Positions 19,471-28,266 of a stretch of 64,000 nucleotides of DNA are shown one piece after another. Each line of letters begins with the position of its first letter. Positions within the stretch are counted from its first letter, which is position 1. The translations under genes were made by a program, and so were the position numbers. The notes beneath the pieces were generated by a model. That model did no database searches. It had not been told where the DNA came from and saw nothing but the letters and a program-made list of their open reading frames with translations. Source of the stretch: Kushneria phyllosphaerae (GTDB taxonomy: Bacteria; Pseudomonadota; Gammaproteobacteria; Pseudomonadales; Halomonadaceae); contig NZ_ONZI01000001.1 of NCBI RefSeq assembly GCF_900312995.1, positions 620,001-684,000 of the forward strand, read 5' to 3'.

Positions 19471-20775
19471 ATGCGTGCAGAAGGTCATTCGGGCGTGCTG
19501 ACCCATGAACAGCAGGCGCGTCGCGCAGCGCTGGGCAGTTTTGTCGGTGCTGTGGTCGACTGGTATGACTTTTTGCTTTACGGCATCGTGGCGGCGCTGG
19601 TGTTCAATGGCCAGTTCTTTCCCAACGTGAGTCCGGCGGCCGGCACGCTGGCGGCGTTGGCCACCTTTGGCGTGGGCTTTCTGTTCCGCCCGCTGGGGGG
19701 CATCGTGTTCGGTCACTTCGGCGACCGACTCGGTCGCAAGCGCATGCTGGTGCTGACGGTCATGTTGATGGGCGTTTCCACTGCACTGATCGGACTGCTG
19801 CCGACCTATGCCAGCATCGGTGTCTGGGCGCCGATACTGCTGGTGGTGCTGCGGGCGTTACAGGGCTTTGCCGTAGGCGGTGAGTGGGGCGGTGCGGCGC
19901 TGATGGCGGTCGAGAGCGCGCCGCGTCATCGGCGTGCGTTTTACAGCAGCGGTGTACAGGTCGGCTATGGTGTGGGGCTGATTCTGGCCACCGGCAGCGT
20001 GTCACTGTTGAGTCACTTTCTCGATGATGCGGCCTTTCAGAGCTGGGGCTGGCGACTGCCGTTTGTCTTCTCGATTGTGCTGGTCGCGATTGCCTTTTGG
20101 GTGCGCGCAGGGCTTGAGGAGTCTCCCGAGTTCAGGGAAAACGTTGAGGGAAGGGGGCAGACGCCTTCCCGCCCGCCGGTGCTTGAGGCGTTGAGCCGTC
20201 ATCCAAAAGCGTTTTTGCAGATCATTGCGCTGCGACTGGCCGAGCTTTTCACGATGTACATCGTGACCACCTTCGCGCTGAGCTATTCCACCAGTTATCT
20301 GGGGCTCTCACGCGAGCTCTTTCTCAACATCGGGCTGCTGGTGGGTGCCATCAGCTGCGTGACCATTCCACTGTTTGCGCTGCTGGCCGACCGTTTTGGT
20401 CGGCGACGCATCTATGTGGTCGGGGCCGTGGTCGGCGTGCTGTGTGCCTTTCCCTTTTTCATGGCGCTGGAAGCTCGTTCGGTGGTCTGGATCGTCTTTT
20501 TTGCCGTCATGCTGGCCAATCTGGCCCACGACATGGTGGTCAGCGTGCAGCAGCCGATGTTTGCCGAGCTGTTCGGAACGGCCTATCGCTATAGCGGTGC
20601 GGGGGTGGGCTATCAGGTGGCGAGTGTGGTGGGCGGCGGGTTTACGCCGTTCATTGCCGCAGCACTTGTGAGCATGGCCGGCGGCAGCTGGCTGCCGGTA
20701 GCATTCTATCTGGCCGTGGGCTGCGCGCTTTCAGCCCTGGGCGTGATGAGCATTCAGCGCCACCGTGCTGATTGA
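19471..20775 (+). CDS. MFS transporter, metabolite:H+ symporter (ShiA/ProP-like) group
   Basis: 434 residues from ATG 19471 (MRAEGHSG), 12 hydrophobic segments. The N-terminal GSFVGAVVDWYDFLLYG and the loop motif GHFGDRLGRKRML are those of the MHS group, which carries shikimate, proline/betaine, alpha-ketoglutarate or citrate. RALQGFAVGGEWGGAALM near residue 130 is a further family motif. The substrate cannot be told from sequence. It is not linked to neighbouring pathway genes. Confidence 0.87.
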   Translation: MRAEGHSGVLTHEQQARRAALGSFVGAVVDWYDFLLYGIVAALVFNGQFFPNVSPAAGTLAALATFGVGFLFRPLGGIVFGHFGDRLGRKRMLVLTVMLMGVSTALIGLLPTYASIGVWAPILLVVLRALQGFAVGGEWGGAALMAVESAPRHRRAFYSSGVQVGYGVGLILATGSVSLLSHFLDDAAFQSWGWRLPFVFSIVLVAIAFWVRAGLEESPEFRENVEGRGQTPSRPPVLEALSRHPKAFLQIIALRLAELFTMYIVTTFALSYSTSYLGLSRELFLNIGLLVGAISCVTIPLFALLADRFGRRRIYVVGAVVGVLCAFPFFMALEARSVVWIVFFAVMLANLAHDMVVSVQQPMFAELFGTAYRYSGAGVGYQVASVVGGGFTPFIAAALVSMAGGSWLPVAFYLAVGCALSALGVMSIQRHRAD

Positions 20776-20899
20776 CGGCCCGCCCGGCATGACGGGCGAC
20801 AGGGCCGCGTGGTGCGACTACGCTTGAGTGTGATGCCACAAGATGGCCCTTTCATGTCGCCATTTCTGGCAACCGATATCTTTTACCGGGTTAAGCTCA

Positions 20900-22042
20900 A
20901 TGCCACGTCGCTCCACTACCACCCTGATCAAGGGCCTTAAAAAACTGCTTCACGTAGTGGCGCGTCCGGCCAAGTCAGAAAAGGTCCATGGCGGCAGGCT
21001 GATTCATACCTACCGGGGTTACGGCACGCATCGTGAAGTGTTCATGATGGGCCGGGTCTTTCGCCAGCCCGGCTTCAATCTGAATCTGCCCGAAGGCTCA
21101 TGGCGGCGTGACCTGGCCGATATCGTGCGGCGGACCGTGCGCTGGGGCATCAAGTACATTGATGTACAGATCCAGCTGGGGGGAGAAACGGTCACGGTGA
21201 CCACCGACCGGGACGGCTATTTCAACGCTCATATTCAGCTCAACACGCCCCTTCCGGGCGATCGAATCTGGCATGAGGCGCAGCTGCGAATCCTGTCGCC
21301 GAGCAAGGACCACAAGAGTTCTCGTGCCAATGTTGGTGCCGGGGGCGAGGCCGTCGCCGATATCTACATTCCACCGGCCGATATCGATTTTGCCGTCATC
21401 AGCGATATTGACGACACGGTGATGTACACCGGCGTGGCTAACAAACTGAAGATGATGTATCACCTCTTCATTGCCCGCGCCGAGCAGCGCATGGCCTTTC
21501 CCGGCGTGGCGGCCCTTTACCGGGGCTTTCACGTGGGCGATGGTGATCAGCACTGTCAGCGCCCGCTGTTGTATGTCTCCCGAGCGCCCTGGAGTATCTA
21601 TGAGATGCTGGAGGCGTTTTTTCGCCTCAATCGCATTCCGGTCGGGCCAATTTTGTTCCTGCGCGAGTGGGGGCTGACCATTCAACACCCGCTGCCGCGC
21701 AAGGCAGAGGACCACAAGCGCGAGCTCATCGAGACCATGCTCGAACTTTATGACCCCCTGCCGTTTGTGTTGATCGGCGACAGCGGCCAGCATGATCCTG
21801 AAGTTTACACCGACATCGTACGGGCCTATCCCGGACGCATCCGAACGGTCTATATTCGCGATGTCAGCAACGATGCTGATCGTCAGCAGGCCATTGAGGC
21901 GCTCTCTGCCCAGATCAACAAGGAGCAGAACAACGAATGTTCGCTGGTACTGGCCTCTGACAGCCTGACCATGGCCGAACATGCCCACGAGCAGGGCTAC
22001 ATTTCCAGTGATGCGCTTGAACGCGTGCGCGAATCCCAGTAA
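20900..22042 (+). CDS. App1-type phosphatidate phosphatase family protein (DUF2183)
   Basis: 380 residues from ATG 20900 (MPRRSTTTL). The catalytic DxDxT motif is seen as VISDIDDTVMYTG near residue 170, followed by YVSRAPWSIYEML and LIGDSGQHDPEVY, all conserved in DUF2183/App1 proteins. The yeast App1 is a Mg2+-dependent phosphatidate phosphatase; bacterial members are uncharacterised. Monocistronic, ends 9 bases from the convergent DUF938 gene. Confidence 0.85.
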   Translation: MPRRSTTTLIKGLKKLLHVVARPAKSEKVHGGRLIHTYRGYGTHREVFMMGRVFRQPGFNLNLPEGSWRRDLADIVRRTVRWGIKYIDVQIQLGGETVTVTTDRDGYFNAHIQLNTPLPGDRIWHEAQLRILSPSKDHKSSRANVGAGGEAVADIYIPPADIDFAVISDIDDTVMYTGVANKLKMMYHLFIARAEQRMAFPGVAALYRGFHVGDGDQHCQRPLLYVSRAPWSIYEMLEAFFRLNRIPVGPILFLREWGLTIQHPLPRKAEDHKRELIETMLELYDPLPFVLIGDSGQHDPEVYTDIVRAYPGRIRTVYIRDVSNDADRQQAIEALSAQINKEQNNECSLVLASDSLTMAEHAHEQGYISSDALERVRESQ

Positions 22043-22051
22043 TGCTCGGCG

Positions 22052-22708
22052 TCAGTGCCTGCGCGACAGTCGAAGACAAAGGTTATTGGCCGGCATCTCG
22101 ATGATCTCGGCCAGTGTCAGGCCGGCGTCCTGTGCTGCCGGCAATACCTCATCCTCCAGATCCCGAACGCCCCAGCGATGATCGCGAGCCTGAAGACTCT
22201 GATGAAAGGCGGCGTTACTCTCGGCCTGGTGGACCCCGTGACGGCTGAAGGGGCCATACAGCAGCAGCCATCCCTCTGATGTCAGATACCGTGCCGCTCC
22301 TGCCATCAGGTCCAGCGTGGCCTGCCACGGCGCGATATGGATCATGTTGAAACAGAGCATGGCATCGATACTGCCCGCTTTTAGCGGCCATGGCTGTTGC
22401 GCCACCTCCAGGGCCAGGGGGGAATGCAGCCGAACCCTGGGCATTTCACGACGCAGAACTTCACGCCAGGCGGCAATCGAGGCCAGCGCTGCAGGATGTG
22501 CGTCGCTGGGAATGAATTCGTGCTCTGGCATCTCGCGGGCAAAGTGCACAATGTGTTCGCCGCTGCCGCTGGCAATTTCCAGTATGCGCGCTCCCTTGCC
22601 AAGACGCGGCCGGAGAACGTCCAGCAGTGGCGCCTTGTTGCGCTGTGCGGCCGGACTGTACTGTCGAGCGTCATCCGGCATAGTGCTCAGATCATCCATG
22701 GTGGTCAT
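22052..22708 (-). CDS. DUF938 SAM-dependent methyltransferase-like protein
   Basis: 218 residues. The N-terminus RQYSPAAQRNKAPLLDVL and motif I RILEIASGSGEHIVHFA are the DUF938 signature; CFNMIHIAPW and LLLYGPFSRHG follow. It has a Rossmann-type SAM fold and no known substrate. Divergent from dksA. Confidence 0.88.
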   Translation of the reverse strand: MTTMDDLSTMPDDARQYSPAAQRNKAPLLDVLRPRLGKGARILEIASGSGEHIVHFAREMPEHEFIPSDAHPAALASIAAWREVLRREMPRVRLHSPLALEVAQQPWPLKAGSIDAMLCFNMIHIAPWQATLDLMAGAARYLTSEGWLLLYGPFSRHGVHQAESNAAFHQSLQARDHRWGVRDLEDEVLPAAQDAGLTLAEIIEMPANNLCLRLSRRH

Positions 22709-22857
22709 GTTTTCTCCTGTTTATCGCGGTCACGGACCGGGTATCCGACCACAGTCGTCTGGGCTGAATTTGAACTACCAGCCATACTTGCCCTGTCACG
22801 TCGGTTTTCTGCTATGTTAGAACGCTTTTTTGAATGGACTCAGTGAGGCGAAGCATC

Positions 22858-23283
22858 ATGACAGTCAATATCCCTGCCAACGAACAAGAGCTTCTCGCCA
22901 TGCCGGCTGAGGACTATATGAACGAAGCGCAGCTGGCGTATTTTCGCCAGCTGCTGCTCAACGAACGCAAGGAAGTCGAAACCACGCTTGAAGAAATGCG
23001 CGGCAGTATCGGCATGGCTGAAAGCAGCGGAGATGACAGCGACCGCGCCGCCAGTGAAGAGGAACTGCGTTATACCCTGCGTCAGGCCGATCGCGAAACG
23101 CGTCTGTGGCGCAAGATCAACGCAACCCTCGATCTCATTGATGAAGGAGAGTACGGCTTCTGTGAAGAAACCGGCGAGCCTATCGGGCTCAAGCGCCTGC
23201 TGCTGCGCCCGACTGCCACGCTTTCCATCGAGGCCAAGCAGCGTCAGGAGCAGCAGGAAAACCATTACGCCCGCCGCCGCTGA
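22858..23283 (+). CDS. dksA: DksA-family transcription factor lacking the zinc-finger cysteines
   Basis: 141 residues from ATG 22858 (MTVNIPAN); an in-frame ATG at 22834 is possible. DksA binds in the RNA polymerase secondary channel and with ppGpp mediates the stringent response. The coiled-coil tip motif DDSDRAASEEE keeps the two key Asp residues. The C4 zinc site (C-x2-C-x17-C-x2-C) reads C-T-S-A here, in FCEETGEPIGLKRLL and ATLSIEAK, so only one cysteine remains. This is the zinc-independent type seen in alphaproteobacteria and, partly, in P. aeruginosa DksA2. A strong terminator follows. Confidence 0.92.
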   Translation: MTVNIPANEQELLAMPAEDYMNEAQLAYFRQLLLNERKEVETTLEEMRGSIGMAESSGDDSDRAASEEELRYTLRQADRETRLWRKINATLDLIDEGEYGFCEETGEPIGLKRLLLRPTATLSIEAKQRQEQQENHYARRR

Positions 23284-23323
23284 AAGATGTCTTCAATGTC
23301 GGGTGTTCCTGCCGACCCTGTTT

Positions 23324-23354
23324 AAAAATCGCCCCATCCCGGGGCGATTTTTTT
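23324..23354 (+). terminator. Intrinsic terminator of dksA
   Basis: 12-base stem AAAAATCGCCCC / GGGGCGATTTTT, 5-base loop, followed by T-run. Confidence 0.9.
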
Positions 23355-23806
23355 ATATCCCTTCTCTGTTTTCCCTGGGCGCTGCCCCTTCTCAAAACAT
23401 GGCCAGACCATTCTAAAAGCTGAAAAACGAGGCGTAGCAATACCAGAAAGTTAATGATAATGAGGTTTTGAGCCATTAAGTGAAAAGTACGCGTCGTATC
23501 ACCCGATCTGCACATATACATTTCTAATGTAAGCGTTATCATCCTGTAAAAGAACAATGCAAAGGCATCGGTACAGGGCCATCATGACAGTCTTTAGTCT
23601 GTATTTTTAATGCAGGTAGGTCTGCAAAAGCCTGGTTAATGACGATATGCACGGATGAAACGCTGCTTCTTGAGCCTTTGATGCTGACGCCGTGCAGGCA
23701 TGATGGCCGTCTCATATCGGACCCCCGTTGACGAGACGCGCCGACTCATGCTGCCCGAGGTAGCTGGAAGTGGCCTTTATTCTGGCAAGGGCAGGGAGCC
23801 TGAAAA
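23355..23806. other. AT-rich intergenic region before the PstS-like/porin/GGDEF-EAL operon
   Basis: About 450 bases without a supported gene. It is clearly AT-richer than the flanks and probably carries the operon promoter. A weak Fur-like sequence lies at 23450-23468 (13 of 19 positions). No terminator or convincing small ORF is seen. Confidence 0.5.
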
Positions 23807-24241
23807 ATGCCGAAAGGCATGATGGTACTAGTATCGCTGGCCATGTTGCTGCTTCTGAGCGGCCAGTCGGCGTATGCCCAGGAATCGGTGGTATTGATCG
23901 CCAATCCGTCAACGCCGCCTGGCAGCATGACCCGGGAAACCGTGCGTGCCATTTTTGCCATGCGCCAGCGCACCCTGCCCAATGGCGAGGCGGCACATGT
24001 CTTTGTGCTGCCCGACAAGCATCCCTTGCACGAGCGCTTTACCAAGGAAATTCTTGGCGTTTACCCCCATCAACTACGCCTTTCCTGGGACCGAATGGTC
24101 TTTTCCGGCACGGGACAGGCGCCCAATGAAGTCGGTTCGGTTGAAGAGATGAGACAACGTGTGGCCAGTACACCAGGCGGGCTGGGCTATCTGGATAAAG
24201 GAGCCGTGGATGATAGCGTCAGCGTTTTATCGGTGGAGTAA
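23807..24241 (+). CDS. Small periplasmic PstS-like (phosphate-binding type) protein
   Basis: 144 residues with a signal peptide (VLVSLAMLLLLSGQSAYA, cleavage near residue 24). The mature part resembles the short PstS/PBP-like proteins: VVLIANPSTPPGSMTRETVR, IFAMRQRTLPNG and GGLGYLDKG. It is much shorter than a true PstS (~320) and lacks an ABC transporter beside it, so it is more likely a periplasmic ligand sensor or accessory protein. First gene of a four-gene unit; its end overlaps the porin gene by 32 bases. Confidence 0.8.
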   Translation: MPKGMMVLVSLAMLLLLSGQSAYAQESVVLIANPSTPPGSMTRETVRAIFAMRQRTLPNGEAAHVFVLPDKHPLHERFTKEILGVYPHQLRLSWDRMVFSGTGQAPNEVGSVEEMRQRVASTPGGLGYLDKGAVDDSVSVLSVE

Positions 24242-25409
24242 TCACGTCTGCCGCTATGTACATGGTGCCGCGCTGGGCATCGGAGCGCTGATCGCTGGAA
24301 CGGCACCGGCGCATGCCGATGTTCTTGATACCGTTCAGGTGCACGGCTTTCTGAGTCAGGCGCTGATTGTCAGCCGGCATAACGATTTCTTTGGCCCCAG
24401 CAGCCAGGATGGCGGCAGCCTTCAATACACGGAAGTTGGCGTGAATGCGTCGATGCGTCCGACCAACAATCTGCTTGTGTCTGCTCAGGTTCTAAGTCGG
24501 CGAGCAGGTGATGATAATAGCCATTATGAGCCCAAACTGGATTACGGGTTACTGGATTATCAGTTCATTACGGGTAATAAGCGTGTAGCCGGTGTGCAGA
24601 TCGGGAAGTTGAAACAGCCCTTTGGCATTTACAACCAGACGCGCGATGTTGCCTTCACAAGGCCCAGCATACTTCTACCTCAATCAATATATTTTGATCG
24701 TACCCGCGCGCCGGCCCTGTCGTCAGAGGGAATTTCCGTTTACGAGGAAGAGCATTTGCATTCCGGCATTCTTCATTTTCAGGCAGGCGTCGGCAAGGCC
24801 AATACCGATCGTAACGTCAAGGAAACCATCTGGGGATCGCGAGTTCCGGCCTCGATCGATGGTGCCTTGTCTTCGATTGGTCAGGTTGCCTATGAGCATG
24901 GTTCAGGCGGCATCGTGGCCGCCCTGACCGTGGCAGAGGCCAATATAGATATTGATGGGCCGCCTGGTGCTCCTGACCGGTATTCCTTTCAGCCAATTAT
25001 CATGTCGCTTCAATACAACCATGGTTATTGGAGTATCACTGGTGAATATGCGCTAAGGCGTCAGTCTTTTGAAGGCGGTGCTTCTGACCAGAGTATTACT
25101 GGAGAAAGCTGGTACCTTCAATATTCCCAGCGTTTTCTTGAAGACTGGCAGTGGCTATTGAGATATGACTCCCTCGTTAATGATCGAGCCGATCCAAAGG
25201 GAAAGAAGTTTGAATCTGATGGCAGAGGAGTCGACCACTCACAGTTTGCCAAGGACTGGACTCTGGGGCTGCAATGGAATGCCACGTCCGATTTGTTACT
25301 TTCGACCGAATATCATCATGTCGATGGCACAGGCTGGCTACCCAGAAATCAGGACGAATCAGACAGGTATTGGGATATGCTTCTTTTTCAGGCTTCATGG
25401 CGCTTTTAA
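24210..25409 (+). CDS. Outer-membrane porin-like beta-barrel protein
   Basis: 399 residues from ATG 24210, chosen for the AAGGAG six bases before it. Signal peptide ends near GTAPAHA. The mature protein is rich in alternating hydrophobic strands, with VQVHGFLSQALIVSRHNDFF at the start and the aromatic C-terminal residue Phe (LLFQASWRF) typical of outer-membrane barrels. No specific family is recognised. The overlap with the upstream gene indicates coupled translation; the GGDEF-EAL gene follows after 55 bases. Confidence 0.8.
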   Translation: MIASAFYRWSNHVCRYVHGAALGIGALIAGTAPAHADVLDTVQVHGFLSQALIVSRHNDFFGPSSQDGGSLQYTEVGVNASMRPTNNLLVSAQVLSRRAGDDNSHYEPKLDYGLLDYQFITGNKRVAGVQIGKLKQPFGIYNQTRDVAFTRPSILLPQSIYFDRTRAPALSSEGISVYEEEHLHSGILHFQAGVGKANTDRNVKETIWGSRVPASIDGALSSIGQVAYEHGSGGIVAALTVAEANIDIDGPPGAPDRYSFQPIIMSLQYNHGYWSITGEYALRRQSFEGGASDQSITGESWYLQYSQRFLEDWQWLLRYDSLVNDRADPKGKKFESDGRGVDHSQFAKDWTLGLQWNATSDLLLSTEYHHVDGTGWLPRNQDESDRYWDMLLFQASWRF

Positions 25410-25464
25410 AAGTCGTTATTCATGAAGGCGTATTTAACTGCCACGGACATTCTGAGAGAGTCAT

Positions 25465-28266
25465 ATGAATTTCAGTCTAAAGTGGCGCGCCATTATATTG
25501 ACCAGCCTGGTAATGGTCGGCCTGGCAGGTACCTTTACGTTATTTAGCTACCAAAATCTTTCGGAACAGTTTACATCTGCACAAAGAGCCAGCTATAGCA
25601 AACGCATCGAAGACATCAATATGGCTCTCGATCGTTCTTTCAACGATCTTCAAAAGATTGCCAGCATTGTTGCCTCATCCAATAACCTTGGACAGGCCCT
25701 GAAAAGCAAAAACTATTCCTTCGTTGATCAAACACTGCATTCTCAGTGGCCAACGCTTCAAATCGAAGTGGGAATTGAAAGCCTTTCCGTTCTGAATATG
25801 GAAGGCAAAAGCGTTTCTACCTTTGGCAATCCGCAGGAAGGCATCCCAGGTGATTCAATGAGGGAGTGGGAGCAAAATGTCATCCTTGATGAAATGCCTG
25901 CCAAAACCCTGATTTGTACAGATGTCTGCCGTCAGTATATTGCTGTGCCGGTCCTTGAAGACGGCGAAAGCGTCGGTATTGTGGTGGTTACAAGTTCAAT
26001 GATTGATGTCATCTTGTATACCAACAAGAGTTCGGGGGGAGATGTCGCTCTTTTAATTAATGGCGGAGAAGCTGGAAGTCGTTCACATTATTTGCCTGCC
26101 TGGAAAAGCTCTATTATCGCTCTTACGAACGAAAAAAAGGAGTTGCCGCTTATTAGAAAGGCGGCTCGTTCAAACTCTCTTGAATCAATGACATCACGAT
26201 CTGTTCGTCTGGATCTCGATCATGGGAACTACGAAATATTCGCCATGCCGCTTGAAAGTTTTCAGAGCAGTGGTGATGTTAGTCATCTTTTGTTGATATC
26301 CGACATTACCCCTCAGGTAAAAGGCATTGTGAGGAATACGAGAAACACTTTTGTTATTGCAGTGTTGGGCTGGCTGGTGGCTGAAATATTTATTTTTATG
26401 ATCCTCTGGAAACCCATGGCTAGACTCAGACACTTGTCAGGTGTTTTACCTTCTCTCGCGCTTGGCGAATTTGATCGCGTCAGACGCAAGACGAAAGTAA
26501 AGGATAAAAAATGGAAAGACGAAATAGATGTTTTGGACAAGGCCGCTTTTGACCTTGCCGGTCAGCTGGAACATCTCGAAGACAAGGTGTCCGTACGTGA
26601 CCAGGAGTTATCGGAACGCTTAAGAGAACTTGCCCGTGAAAAGGACTTTATCGGCGGACTTCTTGATAATGCTCACGTGTTGATACTGACCCATGACAGG
26701 CATGGAAATATTACGTTGGTCAACCGTCACGCTCAGGAAGTAATGGGTAAGCAACGTACGCTAAAAGGGGCATCCTTTGAGCAGATTTTCAATCTGAGAA
26801 TGCGTTCTGCAATACGGCTATCGGGCGGGACCCGACAGCAGGAAAGCACAATAAGGACCCACGGCGGTGCAGATATTAGCGTTGCTTGGGTTCATGCTCC
26901 GTTGGAGCCCGATGCCAATGAAGCCACTTTTATTTCGGTCGGGCTTGATATTACGGCTCGCAAGCAGGCCGAAAAGAGACTGGCCTGGCTTGCCAATCGT
27001 GATCCTCTTACAGAGCTCTATAATCGCCGCTTTTTTGAAAACAAGTTAAAAAGCGTTATGGAGGACAAGAAAAATAAAGGGGGCGTACTTTATCTCGATC
27101 TTGACCAGTTCAAGGATGTTAACGAACTGGGAGGTCATCATTCCGGTGATCAACTGTTAAAGCTTGTCGCTCAGGCATTGATTGAAGAAGTCGGTGACAA
27201 GGATGTTGTGGCACGTCAGGGGGGGGACGAGTTCTCGATATTGCTTGAAAACGCCAGTGTAGATGACGCATGTCATATGGCCTCCCGAGTGTCCCGCAAG
27301 CTCGAAAATATTGTTTTTTATGAAAACGGTCGTCGCCATCGTGCCATGGCAAGCATTGGCGTGGCGCTTTATCCGGCGCATGGCACCGATCATGTGAAGC
27401 TTATGGCCAATGCTGATTTCGCAATGTACAAGGCCAAGGAGGCGAGCGGCAATAAGTGGTATCTGATTCCCGATGAATACGATACCAGTGAACTACAGGA
27501 GCGTGTTTATTGGCAGGACGAAATACGTCGGGCGTTGAGCGAAAAGCGATTTGAGCTTGCGGTACAGCCTATCGCAAGTGTCGAAATGAACACCATACAG
27601 CACTATGAAGTATTGCTTCGTATGCGAGATGAACATGGAAAACTTGCCATGCCCGGCCTTTTTATACCTGCTGCTGAAAGAAGTGGCCTTATTGTCGAAA
27701 TCGATAGATGGGTCTTGAATGAAAGTCTCGATTTACTGAAAAAACTACAGGATCAGTCTGTCAATCTTGCTGTCAATATCTCCGGAACAACGCTTCAGGA
27801 TGAGAGCTTTAGAGCTTTCGTGGAACAGGCATTGAGTTCCAGAAGTCTTGATCCGGCTCGTCTTATTCTGGAAGTAACTGAAACTGCTGCTGTTACCGAC
27901 TTTTCGACTGCCAATAATCTTTTGAAAGGGGTTCAGGCGCTGGGTTGTAAAATTGCGCTGGATGATTTTGGTGTTGGATTCAGCAGTTTTCATTATCTTG
28001 GGCAAATGCCGAGCGACTACATCAAGATAGATGGCTCGTTTGTCAGCACCATGCTCGAATCACAGGAAAATCGGTTAGTCGTGAAGGCCATTGCTGATGT
28101 GGCAAAAGGATTTGGGAAGAAAGTGATTGCCGAGTTTGTTAGTGATCCTTTGATCCTTGAATCATTAAAAGGGCTAAATGTTGATTATGCACAAGGATAT
28201 TATATTGGACTACCTGTCAGACCCGAAGAAGCATTTAGTATGTTAAAAGAATCGAGAGACGCATGA
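25465..28266 (+). CDS. Membrane GGDEF-EAL protein with periplasmic sensor and PAS domain
   Basis: 933 residues. Membrane helices lie near residues 7-27 and 293-313, enclosing a ~265-residue periplasmic sensor. A HAMP-like linker and a PAS domain (about 385-500) follow. The GGDEF domain has DLDQFKDVNE and an intact GGDEF at 586-590. The EAL domain carries EVLLR (715) instead of EALLR, with VNISG, EVTE, DDFG (833), KIDGSF and AEFVSD, so the metal ligands are kept although two motifs deviate. It could make and/or degrade cyclic di-GMP. Its stop overlaps the acyltransferase start by 4 bases. GC is visibly lower than in neighbours. Confidence 0.92.
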   Translation: MNFSLKWRAIILTSLVMVGLAGTFTLFSYQNLSEQFTSAQRASYSKRIEDINMALDRSFNDLQKIASIVASSNNLGQALKSKNYSFVDQTLHSQWPTLQIEVGIESLSVLNMEGKSVSTFGNPQEGIPGDSMREWEQNVILDEMPAKTLICTDVCRQYIAVPVLEDGESVGIVVVTSSMIDVILYTNKSSGGDVALLINGGEAGSRSHYLPAWKSSIIALTNEKKELPLIRKAARSNSLESMTSRSVRLDLDHGNYEIFAMPLESFQSSGDVSHLLLISDITPQVKGIVRNTRNTFVIAVLGWLVAEIFIFMILWKPMARLRHLSGVLPSLALGEFDRVRRKTKVKDKKWKDEIDVLDKAAFDLAGQLEHLEDKVSVRDQELSERLRELAREKDFIGGLLDNAHVLILTHDRHGNITLVNRHAQEVMGKQRTLKGASFEQIFNLRMRSAIRLSGGTRQQESTIRTHGGADISVAWVHAPLEPDANEATFISVGLDITARKQAEKRLAWLANRDPLTELYNRRFFENKLKSVMEDKKNKGGVLYLDLDQFKDVNELGGHHSGDQLLKLVAQALIEEVGDKDVVARQGGDEFSILLENASVDDACHMASRVSRKLENIVFYENGRRHRAMASIGVALYPAHGTDHVKLMANADFAMYKAKEASGNKWYLIPDEYDTSELQERVYWQDEIRRALSEKRFELAVQPIASVEMNTIQHYEVLLRMRDEHGKLAMPGLFIPAAERSGLIVEIDRWVLNESLDLLKKLQDQSVNLAVNISGTTLQDESFRAFVEQALSSRSLDPARLILEVTETAAVTDFSTANNLLKGVQALGCKIALDDFGVGFSSFHYLGQMPSDYIKIDGSFVSTMLESQENRLVVKAIADVAKGFGKKVIAEFVSDPLILESLKGLNVDYAQGYYIGLPVRPEEAFSMLKESRDA

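Noticed and set aside
23450..23468. Fur-box-like sequence
   Set aside because: Only about 13 of 19 positions fit and it lies about 340 bases from the next gene; in an AT-rich region this can be chance.
23807..24241. True phosphate ABC transporter subunit PstS
   Set aside because: Less than half the normal length and no pstC, pstA or pstB next to it.
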